Made by a program: the position numbers and the translations under genes | Notes under the pieces: generated by a model | Databases searched by the model: none | What the model was told of the DNA's origin: nothing | What the model saw: the letters and a program-made list of their open reading frames with translations, nothing else | Assembly (NCBI RefSeq): GCF_038024035.1 | Contig: NZ_CP150664.1 | Span: 1,922,001 to 1,986,000, forward strand | Length of the DNA: 64,000 nt | Direction of reading: 5' to 3' | DNA from: Polaribacter pacificus | GTDB taxonomy: Bacteria; Bacteroidota; Bacteroidia; Flavobacteriales; Flavobacteriaceae | In this document: positions 53,801 through 63,268 of the stretch, one piece after another | Position numbering within the stretch: the first letter of the stretch is position 1 | Layout: each line of letters opens with the position of its first letter

Positions 53801-56800
53801 TTGATCAAGCAAATGTTGAGTACATTCAATTTTGGATTAAAGATCCCTATCAAGATTATTCCATCACCAATGAAGAAGGTCTTCCAATAGGAATAGATCC
53901 TAAGAATCCATTAAATCAGGTTGGAGATTTGTATTTTAACTTGGGAAACATCTCTGAGGACATTTTAAAGGACAATCGTAAAATGTATGAAAATGGGCTG
54001 CCTACAGATGGATCAACCAGAAATACGATACCAACCAATTGGGGTAATATACCCTTAAATCAATCCATTGTTTATGCTTTTGATGAGAATGATTTATCTC
54101 GAAAAAATCAAGATATTGGTTTAGATGGAATTAAAAATGAAGATGAAGCAGCATTTTTCTCTAATTTGGGAATCAATATTGCCAATTTAAACCCTAAAGA
54201 TATTGCTTCTGATAACTTTCAATATTTTAGAGGAAGTGATTTAGATGCTAAGAATGCAACTATTTTAACTCGATATAAAAACTTCAACAATACCGAAGGG
54301 AATTCACCAACAGCAAACCAATCTTTAGAACCCTATCCAACTTCTGCAAGTTCATATCCAGATACAGAAGACATTAATAAGGATCAAACCATGAACACTG
54401 TTGAGAGTTATTTTGAATACAAGATATCCCTCGATAAAAATAATTTGGTAAAAGGAGTCAATAATATAGTTGATGAAAAAGAAACAACTGTAACCTTACC
54501 TGATGGTAGTTCTAGACGAACCAAATGGTATCAGTTTCGAATTCCAGTTAGAAGTGGCGTTCCTATTAATGGGATCACAGATTTTAATAGCATTCGATTT
54601 ATCAGAATGTATTTAACCAAATTTAAAATGCCGGTAGTTTTGCGTTTTGGTCAATTAGAGTTGGTTAGAAGTGATTATAGACGTTATACAAAAACCTTAG
54701 ATCCTTCTGTTAGTCCACAAAAAGAGTTAACCCAACAACAGGTAAATGATTTTGAAGTCGGGGTGGTAAATATTGAACAAAATGAAGGTAGATATGTGGT
54801 TCCTCCAGGAATAATAAGAGAACAATTACAAGGAACATCAACCATACAACAGCAAAATGAACAATCTGTTTCTATCAAGGTTTCAAATCTAGGACCCAAT
54901 GAAATTAGAGCTATTTATAAAAATGTAAGTGTAGATTTGCGGATGTATAAAGAACTTCAGATGTTCTTGCACGCAGAACCTTTGGTAACCGGAAGTATTG
55001 CAGATGATGATTTGGTGGCAATTGTGAGATTAGGGACAGATCTAGATGAAAATTTTTACCAGTTAGAAATCCCTTTAAAAATTTCTCAAAATGGAAGCCT
55101 GGTCCCGACAAGTGTTTGGCCCGAGGCCAATAACTTACAAGCGACTTTAGAAAAATTAGGACAGCTTAAACTACAAAGAGATGCTAATATTCTTAACTCT
55201 GGTGGAGCGGTAGCGGTAAACAAATTATACCCATTTCCTTCAGGTTCTGACCCTAAAGAGTTAATCCTACGGGTTAAGGGGAACCCCACATTGGCATCGG
55301 TTAGAACCTTAATGTTAGGGGTTAAAAATAGTGCTACCACAGCTAAAAGTGCCGAAATTTGGTTTAATGAGCTTCGCGCCGCAGGGTTTGACAATCAAGG
55401 AGGGTGGGCAGCAGTTATAAGTGCTGATACAAATTTTGCAGATGTCATTGATTTGTCCTTAACCGGGAAAGTGCAAACCATGGGCTTTGGGAATGTAGAG
55501 GATCGTGTAAATCAAAGGAGTATAGAAGAAGTAAAACAATACGATTTTTCAACCAATATTAAACTCGGAAAGATGCTTCCTCAACATTGGGGCATCCAAT
55601 TGCCTTTAAGTTATAGTATAGGAGAAGAGTTTAAAGACCCCAAATATGATCCACAGTATCAAGATGTAAAGTTTGCAGATGCCAAAGACAGCAATCCAAA
55701 TAGTATTAATGCACAAGATTACACCATTAGAAAGAGTGTTAGTTTTATAAATGTAAAAAAGAAAAAGAATCCAAAATCAACCAAAAAACCAAAATTCTAC
55801 GATGTAGAAAACCTGTCTTTTTCTTATGCCTTTTCTGAAGAGTTTCACAAGGATTATACGATAGAAAAGTACCTAAATAAAAATTTAACAACCTCAGCAA
55901 GTTATAATTTTCAGATTCAATCAAAATTTTTAGAACCTTTTAAAAACAGTAAAATGTTTGCTAAAAGCAAGTATTTTCAATTTATAAAAGATATAAACCT
56001 TAAGCTATTGCCAACAAGTTTTGGGGTAAATTCTCGTATTACTCGTAGTTTTAATCAACAAAAATCAAGAAACTTAATAGAAGGTCTGTCATCTCAGCCA
56101 ACGCTTACTCAGCGTAAATTTTTATTTGATTGGGATTATACGGTTGCTTTTGATTTGACAAAATCTCTAGAATTAAACTTTAACGCAAACAACAACTATA
56201 TAAATGATGTTTTAGATTTTAAGGAAGATGACGGAATCTATACTGGCTTCTTTAACATTGGTAGACCTAATCATTATAACCAAAACTTAAAAGCAACCTA
56301 TAAACTGCCTCTTGATAAATTTCCTTTTTTAGGTTTTGTCAATTCACAGTACTCTTACAATGCAACTTTTGATTGGCAAGCGAGTTCACAGACCTATCAA
56401 GATAAAATAGGAAACCTATTACAAAACTCAAACACACATAATTTTAATAGTAAGTTTAATTTTACAAAATTGTATCAAGATCTTGGGCTTAAAAAGTTGT
56501 TTGTTCGTGCTCCAAAGCCAAAAAAACCGACTATTAACAGCAACCCGAGACTTCCTAGTATCAGAAAAGCTACTATAGATGATGTAGCCCCCCCCGAAAC
56601 CTTTAAGGATAAATTTTTATTAGGGATGTACAATTTTCTTACCATTGTTAAAACAGGGCAGCTGAGTTACGCTTCAAACAACGGGACCTTACTACCTGGA
56701 TATACAGGTACTGCTGGCTTTTTGGGGACTGATCAAATTAACGGAGGATTAGCACCTTCTTTAGGTTTTGTTTTTGGAAGTCAGGTAGATATCAGAAACA

Positions 56801-57966
56801 CAGCTTTATCTAAAGGATGGCTAGTAGCACCAAGAAATCAAAATACAGGAGAGTATTATAATAAAACTTATAGCAACACATCGTATAATAAATTTGATCT
56901 CTCGGTTTCTATTCAGCCAATAAAAGATTTAACTGTAGAGCTGTTCGGAAATAAAATTCGTACTAAAAACATTTCACAGCAACTCGATATTATAGATGAT
57001 GGTAGCACTTTTGGAGCTTTGGCAGAGACACCACTCTTTGAAAGCGGGAATTTTAGCACTAGTTATTCTATGCTTTCTACCGTTTTTAAAGACTCAGATG
57101 TTTTATTTCAAAATCTATTAAATAATAGAACTGAGATTGCTCAAAGATTATCTGATCAATCAGGGCTTCCGTTAAATGGTTTTAAGGAAAGTGGACAACA
57201 AGTTTTATTACCCGCTTTTGTGGCCGCCTATTCTGGAGAGAGTTCAAGTAAGGTTGGGCTTGGCGTTTTTAAAAACCTCCCGATTCCAAACTGGACTTTT
57301 CGATATAGAGGCTTGATGAATCTAGATTGGTTTAAAGATAATTTTTCAAGTTTTGTAATTTCTAACGGATACAAATCTTCCTACACAGTAGCAAATTACA
57401 CCAACAATCTTCAATTTGATGCTAGTAAACCAACTCAAGTAAATGCTTCGGGTAATTACCAACCAGAGTTGTTGGTTTCTTCTCTAAGTTTAATTGATGA
57501 GTTTTCTCCCCTAATTAAAATTGATGTAAAAATGAGAAATTCATTTTCTTTTGTGGGTGAAATAAGAAGAGATAGAACGCTAACTCTAAACTTTGACAAT
57601 AGTACTTTAACAGATGTAAAAGGGACAGAATTTATCGTTGGCTTGGGCTATAAGATCTCAAATGTTGGCTTTAGAACCAACTTTATTGGAAAGAATCAAC
57701 AGTTAAGAGGTGATATCAACCTGCGCGCAAATCTTTCAATTAGAGATAATTTAACCATGATTCGTTCTTTAGATGTAGAAAATAATCAAATAAGTGGTGG
57801 TCAAAAACTTTTATCTATTAAATTTGCGGCAGATTATAAATTAAATACTAGTTTAACGGCTTCGTTTTATTACAATCACAATACTTCGAAATATGCCATT
57901 TCAACAACCTTTCCGAGACAGACAATCAATGCAGGGTTGAACATAATTTACAATTTAGGAAACTAA
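50854..57966 (+). CDS. sprA: Cell-surface protein SprA, type IX secretion translocon
   Basis: A 2370-residue outer-membrane protein that forms the giant barrel through which type IX secretion cargo leaves. A signal peptide (about 1-26, ends TSYSQ) precedes several long SprA repeats, for example the segments around AGNISMPIKNSLINGAQSLF and YVDDFEASQIPIDLLSPLSWF. The C-terminal end IYNLGN is barrel-like. The size matches SprA of F. johnsoniae (~2400). TTG at 50854 is used as start, with GTG at 50863 as an alternative; both directly precede the signal peptide. The ruvA-sprA-gcvH order is usual in flavobacteria. The frame is open throughout. Confidence 0.96.
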   Translation: MKNVKFHRFLCCAIIAFLATATSYSQTKTTARDSIVKDTVSPLRYTFKSSQQGSLFLNKPSSIEVRFDKGLNKYIIQEKIGSYKIGNPKYLSLKEYQEYRLKNDVKSYFKNKIDALNSKKKGVDDVQKNLLPTYYVNSKFFESVFGSNSVEVTPTGSISLKFGGIYQNVDNPQISENNRSSFTFDFDQQITASITAKIGERLKVTADYDTQASFDFQNLFKLEYTPTEDDIIRKIEAGNISMPIKNSLINGAQSLFGAKTELQFGKTKVTAVISQQNSESKNIVSETGGYITPFELRATDYDDNRHFFLAQYFRTQYKTALQNYPLISSPIKITRLEVWVTNKNANTENFRNIVAFADLGESEPNEFVNSNINPTSPPTVLGKNIPANEANELSSFLVLNSPIRDISTVDDALSSSFNMKQGTDYSVLQNARKLNESEYTFNSQLGFISLNRKLNEGEVLAVAYEYTVVGSDKSSYKVGEFTNDGIVAPENLAVKLLRSEIITTKRTVAGVEEQFPLWKLMMKNVYALGVFPINPNGFRFEVLYRDDLTGISTNTLQNASTPDINTKPLLKVLNLDQLNQSLITVPNGDGFFDFVENITVNSSKGFVIFPDTEPFGTGLKSVLTTASDQSSYVFSELYSNTKAQAKNNFQNKDKFLLKGYAKTENNGSISLNAFNVPQGSVKVTAGGRQLVEGMDYTVDYRFGKVQIIDAGLQASGIPINVSTENNAVFNQQRKTFLGLDIEHQFSDEFIVGATVVNVNERPVTQKANYGQDPINNTMFGLNVDYATEVPLFTRLANKLPFVSTDVPSNLSIRADMAYLLPGTPSGIDVNGQATTYVDDFEASQIPIDLLSPLSWFTASTPDTPTFPNFNGDKKNDLSYNNQRAKLSWYSVDQIFYGNGAKPANIDNVELSRSEVRQIGYAELFPNTDLDITQNTLVRTLDLAYFPSERGTYNMDDTNANGTVLNNPETRWGGIMRPLTTNNFDQANVEYIQFWIKDPYQDYSITNEEGLPIGIDPKNPLNQVGDLYFNLGNISEDILKDNRKMYENGLPTDGSTRNTIPTNWGNIPLNQSIVYAFDENDLSRKNQDIGLDGIKNEDEAAFFSNLGINIANLNPKDIASDNFQYFRGSDLDAKNATILTRYKNFNNTEGNSPTANQSLEPYPTSASSYPDTEDINKDQTMNTVESYFEYKISLDKNNLVKGVNNIVDEKETTVTLPDGSSRRTKWYQFRIPVRSGVPINGITDFNSIRFIRMYLTKFKMPVVLRFGQLELVRSDYRRYTKTLDPSVSPQKELTQQQVNDFEVGVVNIEQNEGRYVVPPGIIREQLQGTSTIQQQNEQSVSIKVSNLGPNEIRAIYKNVSVDLRMYKELQMFLHAEPLVTGSIADDDLVAIVRLGTDLDENFYQLEIPLKISQNGSLVPTSVWPEANNLQATLEKLGQLKLQRDANILNSGGAVAVNKLYPFPSGSDPKELILRVKGNPTLASVRTLMLGVKNSATTAKSAEIWFNELRAAGFDNQGGWAAVISADTNFADVIDLSLTGKVQTMGFGNVEDRVNQRSIEEVKQYDFSTNIKLGKMLPQHWGIQLPLSYSIGEEFKDPKYDPQYQDVKFADAKDSNPNSINAQDYTIRKSVSFINVKKKKNPKSTKKPKFYDVENLSFSYAFSEEFHKDYTIEKYLNKNLTTSASYNFQIQSKFLEPFKNSKMFAKSKYFQFIKDINLKLLPTSFGVNSRITRSFNQQKSRNLIEGLSSQPTLTQRKFLFDWDYTVAFDLTKSLELNFNANNNYINDVLDFKEDDGIYTGFFNIGRPNHYNQNLKATYKLPLDKFPFLGFVNSQYSYNATFDWQASSQTYQDKIGNLLQNSNTHNFNSKFNFTKLYQDLGLKKLFVRAPKPKKPTINSNPRLPSIRKATIDDVAPPETFKDKFLLGMYNFLTIVKTGQLSYASNNGTLLPGYTGTAGFLGTDQINGGLAPSLGFVFGSQVDIRNTALSKGWLVAPRNQNTGEYYNKTYSNTSYNKFDLSVSIQPIKDLTVELFGNKIRTKNISQQLDIIDDGSTFGALAETPLFESGNFSTSYSMLSTVFKDSDVLFQNLLNNRTEIAQRLSDQSGLPLNGFKESGQQVLLPAFVAAYSGESSSKVGLGVFKNLPIPNWTFRYRGLMNLDWFKDNFSSFVISNGYKSSYTVANYTNNLQFDASKPTQVNASGNYQPELLVSSLSLIDEFSPLIKIDVKMRNSFSFVGEIRRDRTLTLNFDNSTLTDVKGTEFIVGLGYKISNVGFRTNFIGKNQQLRGDINLRANLSIRDNLTMIRSLDVENNQISGGQKLLSIKFAADYKLNTSLTASFYYNHNTSKYAISTTFPRQTINAGLNIIYNLGN

Positions 57967-57994
57967 ACATTAACAATTATAAAATTAGATTACA

Positions 57995-58375
57995 ATGAAC
58001 ATTCCATCAGAATTAAAGTACACCAAAGACCACGAATGGGTTAGAGTAGAAGGCGACACAGTAACTATTGGAATTACTGATTTTGCACAAAGTGAATTAG
58101 GGGACATCGTATATGTAGATGTTGACACATTAGACGATACTGTAGAAAAAGACGAAGTTTTCGGATCTGTAGAAGCTGTAAAAACAGTTTCAGATTTATT
58201 TATGCCAGTTACTGGAGAGGTTACTGAGTTTAACGAAGGTTTAGAAGATGAACCAGAATTAGTAAACAAAGATCCCTACGGAGCAGGATGGATGATTAAG
58301 GTGACTGTTTCTGATGCTTCTCAACTAGATGATTTATTAGATGCTGAAGCTTATACAAACCTTATACAAGGATAG
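57995..58375 (+). CDS. gcvH: Glycine cleavage system H protein
   Basis: A 126-residue lipoyl carrier shuttling the aminomethyl group between P and T proteins. The lipoyl-lysine motif is [21 protein letters not shown], and the N-terminal [14 protein letters not shown] is typical. It overlaps the following vanZ-like gene by 35 bp. The other glycine cleavage genes are not in the window. Confidence 0.97.
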   Translation: MNIPSELKYTKDHEWVRVEGDTVTIGITDFAQSELGDIVYVDVDTLDDTVEKDEVFGSVEAVKTVSDLFMPVTGEVTEFNEGLEDEPELVNKDPYGAGWMIKVTVSDASQLDDLLDAEAYTNLIQG

Positions 58376-58718
58376 GTTTATATATGTAGCCATTGCTGTT
58401 ACATGTCTAATTGCTTTTTTAAGTTTAATCCAATTGGGTAAAGCCCCCATTTCGGTTTCACATGCAGACAAGTTTCAACATGCAATTGCGTATTGTACTC
58501 TGGGCTTTACTTGGATTTTGGCAATTAAAAAAGCACATCAAAATCTCAAAGTTAGGTATCTAATTGCAATCGCCTGTGTAATTTATGGCATACTTATTGA
58601 AGTCTTACAAGAAACCACAACAAGTTATCGGACTGCTAGCGTCCTTGATGTAGTAGCAAACGTGGTTGGAATTTGCATCGCTTTATTGCTTTTTAAGTTA
58701 ATTTTTAAAAAAAATTAA
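58341..58718 (+). CDS. VanZ family membrane protein
   Basis: A 125-residue protein with about four helices. The VanZ pattern includes [45 protein letters not shown]. It starts with ATG inside gcvH, so the pair is translationally coupled. Family function is unclear outside the teicoplanin-resistance VanZ. Confidence 0.88.
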   Translation: MLKLIQTLYKDRFIYVAIAVTCLIAFLSLIQLGKAPISVSHADKFQHAIAYCTLGFTWILAIKKAHQNLKVRYLIAIACVIYGILIEVLQETTTSYRTASVLDVVANVVGICIALLLFKLIFKKN

Positions 58719-58791
58719 GCGAAATAGTAAGAAGGCTTGCATAAGTCATAAGAATTTAATTAAATTAGCGAACTATTTAAAACAAACTAGG

Positions 58792-59511
58792 ATGGAAATT
58801 AAAAAAAATCCAAAATCAAATCTTGAGAATTACTCTAAATTGTTTATTCAATTAGGTTTGGTTTTAGCACTTTTTGTGGTGTATGTATCAATGGAAAACA
58901 AAACTTACGACAAGCAAGTTGGATCGTTAGGTGATGTAACTATGGAAGATCTTTTAGAAGAGGATATTCCAATTACAGAGCGTGTTGAGCCAGAAATTCC
59001 AAAAGCAACACCTCCACCAGCACCAGAAGAAATTGAAGTTGTTGAAGATGAAAAAGAAGTTGAGGAAACTGTAATTGAAACTACTGAAACTGATGAAACT
59101 GAAGCAATTGAGGTTGAAGATATTGTAGAGGCAGAAATTGAGGAAGATATTCCAGAAGATGTACCTTTTAATATTATTGAAGAAGTTCCAGTTTTTCCAG
59201 GATGTTCTGGATCAAAACAAGAACTAACAGACTGTCTTAATGAAAAAATTAGAAGTCATGTTTTGAAAAAATTCAATAATGAATTGGCTGCAGATTTAGG
59301 TTTGCCTCCAGGGAAAAAGAAAATTTATGTTGTTTTCCGTATAGATCCTAAAGGAAACATTACAGAAATTAACGCAAGAGCTCCACACCCTAGATTAAAA
59401 CAAGAAGCAATTAGAGTAGCAAAAACACTACCTAAAATGACTCCAGGTAAACAAAGAGGGAAACCAGTAGGGATGAGATACACCTTGCCAATCTCTTTTA
59501 ACGTAGAGTAA
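58792..59511 (+). CDS. tonB: Energy transducer TonB
   Basis: A 239-residue protein. An N-terminal membrane anchor (LFIQLGLVLALFVVYVSM) is followed by an acidic, Pro/Glu-rich periplasmic linker (~65-125, VEPEIPKATPPPAPEEIEVV). The C-terminal TonB domain (~130-239) starts VPVFPGCSGSKQELTDCLNE and ends PVGMRYTLPISFNVE. The two cysteines flanking this domain's start are common in Bacteroidota TonB proteins. It transmits proton-motive force to TonB-dependent receptors. A strong terminator follows. Confidence 0.93.
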   Translation: MEIKKNPKSNLENYSKLFIQLGLVLALFVVYVSMENKTYDKQVGSLGDVTMEDLLEEDIPITERVEPEIPKATPPPAPEEIEVVEDEKEVEETVIETTETDETEAIEVEDIVEAEIEEDIPEDVPFNIIEEVPVFPGCSGSKQELTDCLNEKIRSHVLKKFNNELAADLGLPPGKKKIYVVFRIDPKGNITEINARAPHPRLKQEAIRVAKTLPKMTPGKQRGKPVGMRYTLPISFNVE

Positions 59512-59522
59512 AGAAAAATACA

Positions 59523-59558
59523 CAAAAAAAAGAGCAACCGTGGTTGCTCTTTTTTTTT
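59523..59558 (+). terminator. Terminator of tonB
   Basis: A perfect stem AGAGCAACC / GGTTGCTCT with loop GT is flanked by A on the left and nine T on the right. Confidence 0.92.
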
Positions 59559-59667
59559 GCTCTAAAAACAGTTAAATTAGATTCTGTTTTTTAGTAGTGT
59601 TAAGCTCAGCTGTTTTAATAAAAAGAACGGTATTTATTTAGTATTTTTGTTGTACAAAAACAAAATA

Positions 59668-60411
59668 ATGAGACTGGCCAACTATATAGATTCTACCTAT
59701 TTAAAAACATCGAGTCAAGCAGGTGTTTCTTCTCAGGAAACACGAAATCTAGTTAGTGCTCTTGTTAATGAAGCAATTGAGTATCAATTTAAGGCGGTGA
59801 TGATTCGATCTCAATTTATTCCTTTGGCAAAAAATTTGATTCAAGAAGCCAAATCTAAGGTACTTGTTGGAACAGTGGTTTGTTTTCATGAAGGCAACTG
59901 TACTGTTGATGAAAAACTAAAAGAGATTAAAGAAGCATTAGCTCTAGGGGCAGATGAAGTTGATGTTGTTGTTAATTACAAAGCCTTTAAAAATAATCAG
60001 ATTGCATTGGTTAGTAATGAGCTTGTTCAGTGTACGCGCCTGGCTTTAGAGAGTGGTAAAGTCATAAAATGGATTATAGAAGTAGCTGCTTTGACAACAA
60101 GTGAGATTGCAGAAATCTCTAGTTTGATAAAAGATTTGGTGTTAGAAAAGTTTTCTTTAGCAGCAGTAGAAAGTGTTTTTGTAAAATCCTCAACAGGTTT
60201 TTATCATACTGTTGATGGAGTTCCAAATGGTGCAACGTTTACAAGTATTAGAACCATGGCAGAAAACGCAAAACCACTTAAAATTAAAGCAGCGGGCGGT
60301 ATAAAAACCAAAGGAGATCTATTAAAAATGATTACTTTAGGGGTCGATAGAATCGGGACTTCATCAGCAAAGCAGCTGATAGAAGAAACTAAGCACAGTT
60401 CAAACTATTAA
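59668..60411 (+). CDS. deoC: Deoxyribose-phosphate aldolase
   Basis: A 247-residue class I aldolase splitting 2-deoxyribose 5-phosphate into glyceraldehyde 3-phosphate and acetaldehyde. The Schiff-base lysine is in VFVKSSTGF, the catalytic aspartate in GADEVDVVVNYKAFK, and the second lysine in IKAAGGIKTKGD. The ATG at 59668 is the homologous start. A TATTTTTG element at 59642-59649 is a possible promoter box. The acetyltransferase gene follows after 3 bp. Confidence 0.95.
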   Translation: MRLANYIDSTYLKTSSQAGVSSQETRNLVSALVNEAIEYQFKAVMIRSQFIPLAKNLIQEAKSKVLVGTVVCFHEGNCTVDEKLKEIKEALALGADEVDVVVNYKAFKNNQIALVSNELVQCTRLALESGKVIKWIIEVAALTTSEIAEISSLIKDLVLEKFSLAAVESVFVKSSTGFYHTVDGVPNGATFTSIRTMAENAKPLKIKAAGGIKTKGDLLKMITLGVDRIGTSSAKQLIEETKHSSNY

Positions 60412-60414
60412 AAA

Positions 60415-60990
60415 ATGGATTCATATTTTGCTCATGAAACAGCAGTGATAGACAAAGGGTGTATCATTGGTAAAGGAACAAAAATTTGGCATTTTAGTCA
60501 TATCATGCCTGAGTGTACTATTGGCAATAATTGTAATATTGGTCAGAATGTAGTAGTGTCTCCTAAGGTTGTTTTAGGAAGCAACGTTAAGGTGCAGAAT
60601 AATGTTTCTATTTATACAGGTGTTGTTTGTGAAGATGATGTCTTTTTAGGTCCCTCTATGGTGTTTACCAATGTGATCAATCCTAGGAGTGCGATTAATA
60701 GAAAAAATGAATATGTGGCGACCCGTGTTAAAAAAGGAGCGAGTATTGGCGCTAATGCAACGATTGTATGTGGACATGATATTGGAGAATATGCTTTTAT
60801 TGGAGCGGGAGCAGTTGTTGTAAAAGAAGTGCTACCTTATGCCTTAGTCGTTGGAAATCCTTCAAAGCAAATCGGTTGGATTAGTGAGTATGGCCACCGA
60901 CTCGTTTTTGATGAACAAAATTTGGCAGCATGCCCAGAAAGTGGAGATAAGTATCTACTTAAAAATAATCAGGTAACAAAAATTAAATAG
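60415..60990 (+). CDS. Left-handed beta-helix N-acetyltransferase (WbpD/WlbB-like)
   Basis: A 191-residue hexapeptide-repeat acyltransferase. The repeats (DKGCIIGKGTKIWHFSHIMP, CTIGNNCNIGQNVVV and IGANATIVCGHDIGEYAFIGAG) form the LbH core. Related enzymes acetylate UDP-3-amino-glucuronate for O-antigen. It lies between deoC and remB rather than in a sugar gene cluster, so the substrate is uncertain. The 3-bp gap to deoC suggests one transcript. Confidence 0.88.
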   Translation: MDSYFAHETAVIDKGCIIGKGTKIWHFSHIMPECTIGNNCNIGQNVVVSPKVVLGSNVKVQNNVSIYTGVVCEDDVFLGPSMVFTNVINPRSAINRKNEYVATRVKKGASIGANATIVCGHDIGEYAFIGAGAVVVKEVLPYALVVGNPSKQIGWISEYGHRLVFDEQNLAACPESGDKYLLKNNQVTKIK

Positions 60991-61012
60991 CCCTCTTAAT
61001 TGCTTTAGACAG

Positions 61013-63082
61013 ATGAAAAAAAATATACTATTAGTAAGCTTGTTTTTGCCGTTTTTATTGATGGGACAGGTAGAGAAATTACCCGTTTTTAAAAGCTGTA
61101 CAACTCAAGATTCTTTATCTCTTGAGGATTGTTTTTATGCAGAAACAAAAAAAGCATTTTTTAAAGAATTTAAAACGCCAAGCGTTCTAACAACTGATCG
61201 TTTTACTGGTGCAGTCACAGCTACTTTTGTGGTAACTACCGAAGGGAAATTTCGCTTAATTTATCTCAACTCACCTTATATAGAACTCAAAGAAGAGGTA
61301 GAAAGAAGCTTTCTTAGGATGGAATCTGTTGCGCCCGCAATGTACAACAACAATAAAGTAGAAATGCGCTTTCAACTTCCTTTGCAATTTCCTACTGAAA
61401 ATGGAGGTAAAATTAGTGAATCAAAAAAAGCTGTTGAATCAAAAATTAAGCAGCCTAAAAGTGATTTAAGAAAAGTGATAGCTCAGGCTCGTGATGCGAG
61501 TGAATATAATGAACATAGAAGTCAATTAAACATTCCTTTTAATCATATCAAATATATAGATTACGATTATCAGCTTAACAAAGCATCCGAAACACATACA
61601 GCATTTAAACCTTATACTTATAGCTTTGTTAATGCGTATGTTGATCTTGATCAGGAAAAGCAAAAATTTTTAAAGCCCAATAAAAAAACGTGGTTAGGGA
61701 AAAAATTATGGAATGAACATTTGTTGTCTATTGAGGGAGATGGTTATTGGTTAAATATGGATGTCTTAGCTGATATTCAGTTAGGAAAAGCAAATAGAGG
61801 TAGTACATTTACATACAACAACACAAGAGTCTTAACTGTAAATGGAGGTTTGGGAGATAAATTTTCTTTTTCAACTACTTATTATGAAAGTCAAGGAAGA
61901 TTTGCGGGTTATATTAATGATTATATAAGCAATCGCTCAGATACTTTTAAACCAGCTTTTTCAGAAGGTTTAGTGCCAGGAAGAGGCAAGGCAAAGGGTT
62001 TTGGTTCTGATGCGTATGATTATCCTGTAGCAGAAGGGTATTTGGCCTATACGCCTAATAAATTCTTGCAGTTTCAGTTTGGGAACGGAAAAAACTTTAT
62101 CGGAGATGGGTATCGATCTTTATTGCTGTCTGATGCTACTGCACCGATGACCTATTTTAAAATGAACTTTTCTATTTGGAAGTTTAATTATACCAATCTA
62201 TGGCTTTGGGGTACAGATGTTAGAGCACCAGTTGTGGTAAACAATGAACACGCTAGAAAATATGTAGCCATACATTATTTGAGCATCAATATTACGGATC
62301 GTTTAAATCTTGGCTTATTTGAGACCGCTGTTTCTAAAGGGGATCAAGGCTTTGATGTGGGCTATTTAAATCCCGTTATTTTTTACCGTTCTATAGAGTT
62401 TAATAGAGGAGAAGACTCTGGTAATGCCATGATTGGGTTGACGGCAAAATACAAGTTAAAAGAAAATATTCACTTATATTCTCAGCTTATTGTCGATGAA
62501 TTTTCTTTTGGGAAAATCAGTGACTTAGGGTACTGGGGGAATAAATTTGGAGTTCAATTAGGTGCTAAATACTTTAATGCTTTTGATGTTGATGACTTAT
62601 ATCTTCAGGCAGAGTTTAACACAGTGAGACCCTATACTTATGCGCATAAAGACCCTGTTTTAAATTACGCAAATTACAGTCAGCCTCTTGGTCATTCTTG
62701 GGGAGCAAACTTCTGGGAAGCCCTAGTAATTGCTAATTATAAGTTTGATCGTTGGACTACCAGTGCAAAATTTATTTTAGGACAAAAAGGCTTTGATCCA
62801 GATGATACTATTAGTTACGGAGGTGACGTTTATAAGAGCTATGATACCCGTAGAGGAGATAATAATAATGAGTTAGGTCAAGGGAATAAAGCAACTATTT
62901 TTATTGCAGATTTACAGGCTCGTTATTTGTTAAACCCTTCAAATAATCTAAGTTTGTTTACCGGCCTGACAATCAGAAAATTTTCAGCAGAAACAACTAC
63001 ACCTAATTTTGAAAGCTCAAACGATGTTTGGTTTACACTTGGTATTAAGGCTGATTTGTTTAACTGGTATTTTGATTTTTAA
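61013..63082 (+). CDS. remB: Gliding motility protein RemB (TonB-C-like domain + Wzi-like barrel)
   Basis: A 689-residue outer-membrane protein. A signal peptide (1-19, ends LLMGQ) precedes an N-terminal domain (~21-128) that aligns by eye with the TonB domain of the TonB protein 3 kb upstream (PVFKSC, DCF, then TFVVTTEGKF...NNKVEMRFQLPLQFP). The rest (~190-689) resembles Wzi-type capsule-assembly barrels and ends in the aromatic NWYFDF. The gene order sprA-gcvH-vanZ-tonB-remB supports the RemB name; RemB was found in flavobacterial motility screens. Function at molecular level is unknown. Confidence 0.85.
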   Translation: MKKNILLVSLFLPFLLMGQVEKLPVFKSCTTQDSLSLEDCFYAETKKAFFKEFKTPSVLTTDRFTGAVTATFVVTTEGKFRLIYLNSPYIELKEEVERSFLRMESVAPAMYNNNKVEMRFQLPLQFPTENGGKISESKKAVESKIKQPKSDLRKVIAQARDASEYNEHRSQLNIPFNHIKYIDYDYQLNKASETHTAFKPYTYSFVNAYVDLDQEKQKFLKPNKKTWLGKKLWNEHLLSIEGDGYWLNMDVLADIQLGKANRGSTFTYNNTRVLTVNGGLGDKFSFSTTYYESQGRFAGYINDYISNRSDTFKPAFSEGLVPGRGKAKGFGSDAYDYPVAEGYLAYTPNKFLQFQFGNGKNFIGDGYRSLLLSDATAPMTYFKMNFSIWKFNYTNLWLWGTDVRAPVVVNNEHARKYVAIHYLSINITDRLNLGLFETAVSKGDQGFDVGYLNPVIFYRSIEFNRGEDSGNAMIGLTAKYKLKENIHLYSQLIVDEFSFGKISDLGYWGNKFGVQLGAKYFNAFDVDDLYLQAEFNTVRPYTYAHKDPVLNYANYSQPLGHSWGANFWEALVIANYKFDRWTTSAKFILGQKGFDPDDTISYGGDVYKSYDTRRGDNNNELGQGNKATIFIADLQARYLLNPSNNLSLFTGLTIRKFSAETTTPNFESSNDVWFTLGIKADLFNWYFDF

Positions 63083-63132
63083 GATAAAATCATAAAAATT
63101 TCTTAAAAAGAATAACTTATCCAAAAAACTTG

Positions 63133-63211
63133 TATATTTGTTACGTGGTGTAAAAACCACTTTCTTTTTCATAGCAATTTTCCCACTCTTTCTTAAGAGT
63201 GGGTTTTTTTT
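63133..63211 (+). ncRNA. Candidate small RNA with own promoter box and terminator
   Basis: Between remB and the tRNA cluster a TATATTTG box (63133-63140) precedes a hairpin (GTGGT / ACCAC, 63145-63160, loop GTAAAA). A pyrimidine-rich, apparently unstructured stretch follows (CTTTCTTTTTCATAGCAATT). A perfect 9-bp terminator stem (CCCACTCTT / AAGAGTGGG) with eight T ends at 63211. The predicted transcript would be roughly 65-70 nt. No good -33 TTG is seen. The alternative is that the last hairpin simply terminates remB. Confidence 0.55.
63182..63211 (+). terminator. Terminator downstream of remB / end of small RNA
   Basis: A perfect stem CCCACTCTT / AAGAGTGGG with loop TCTT is followed by eight T. 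Confidence 0.9.
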
Positions 63212-63268
63212 GTGATCAAAATTTAGGCATAAAAAAAAGTCTTAACAAAAATGTTAAGACTTCTTTAG

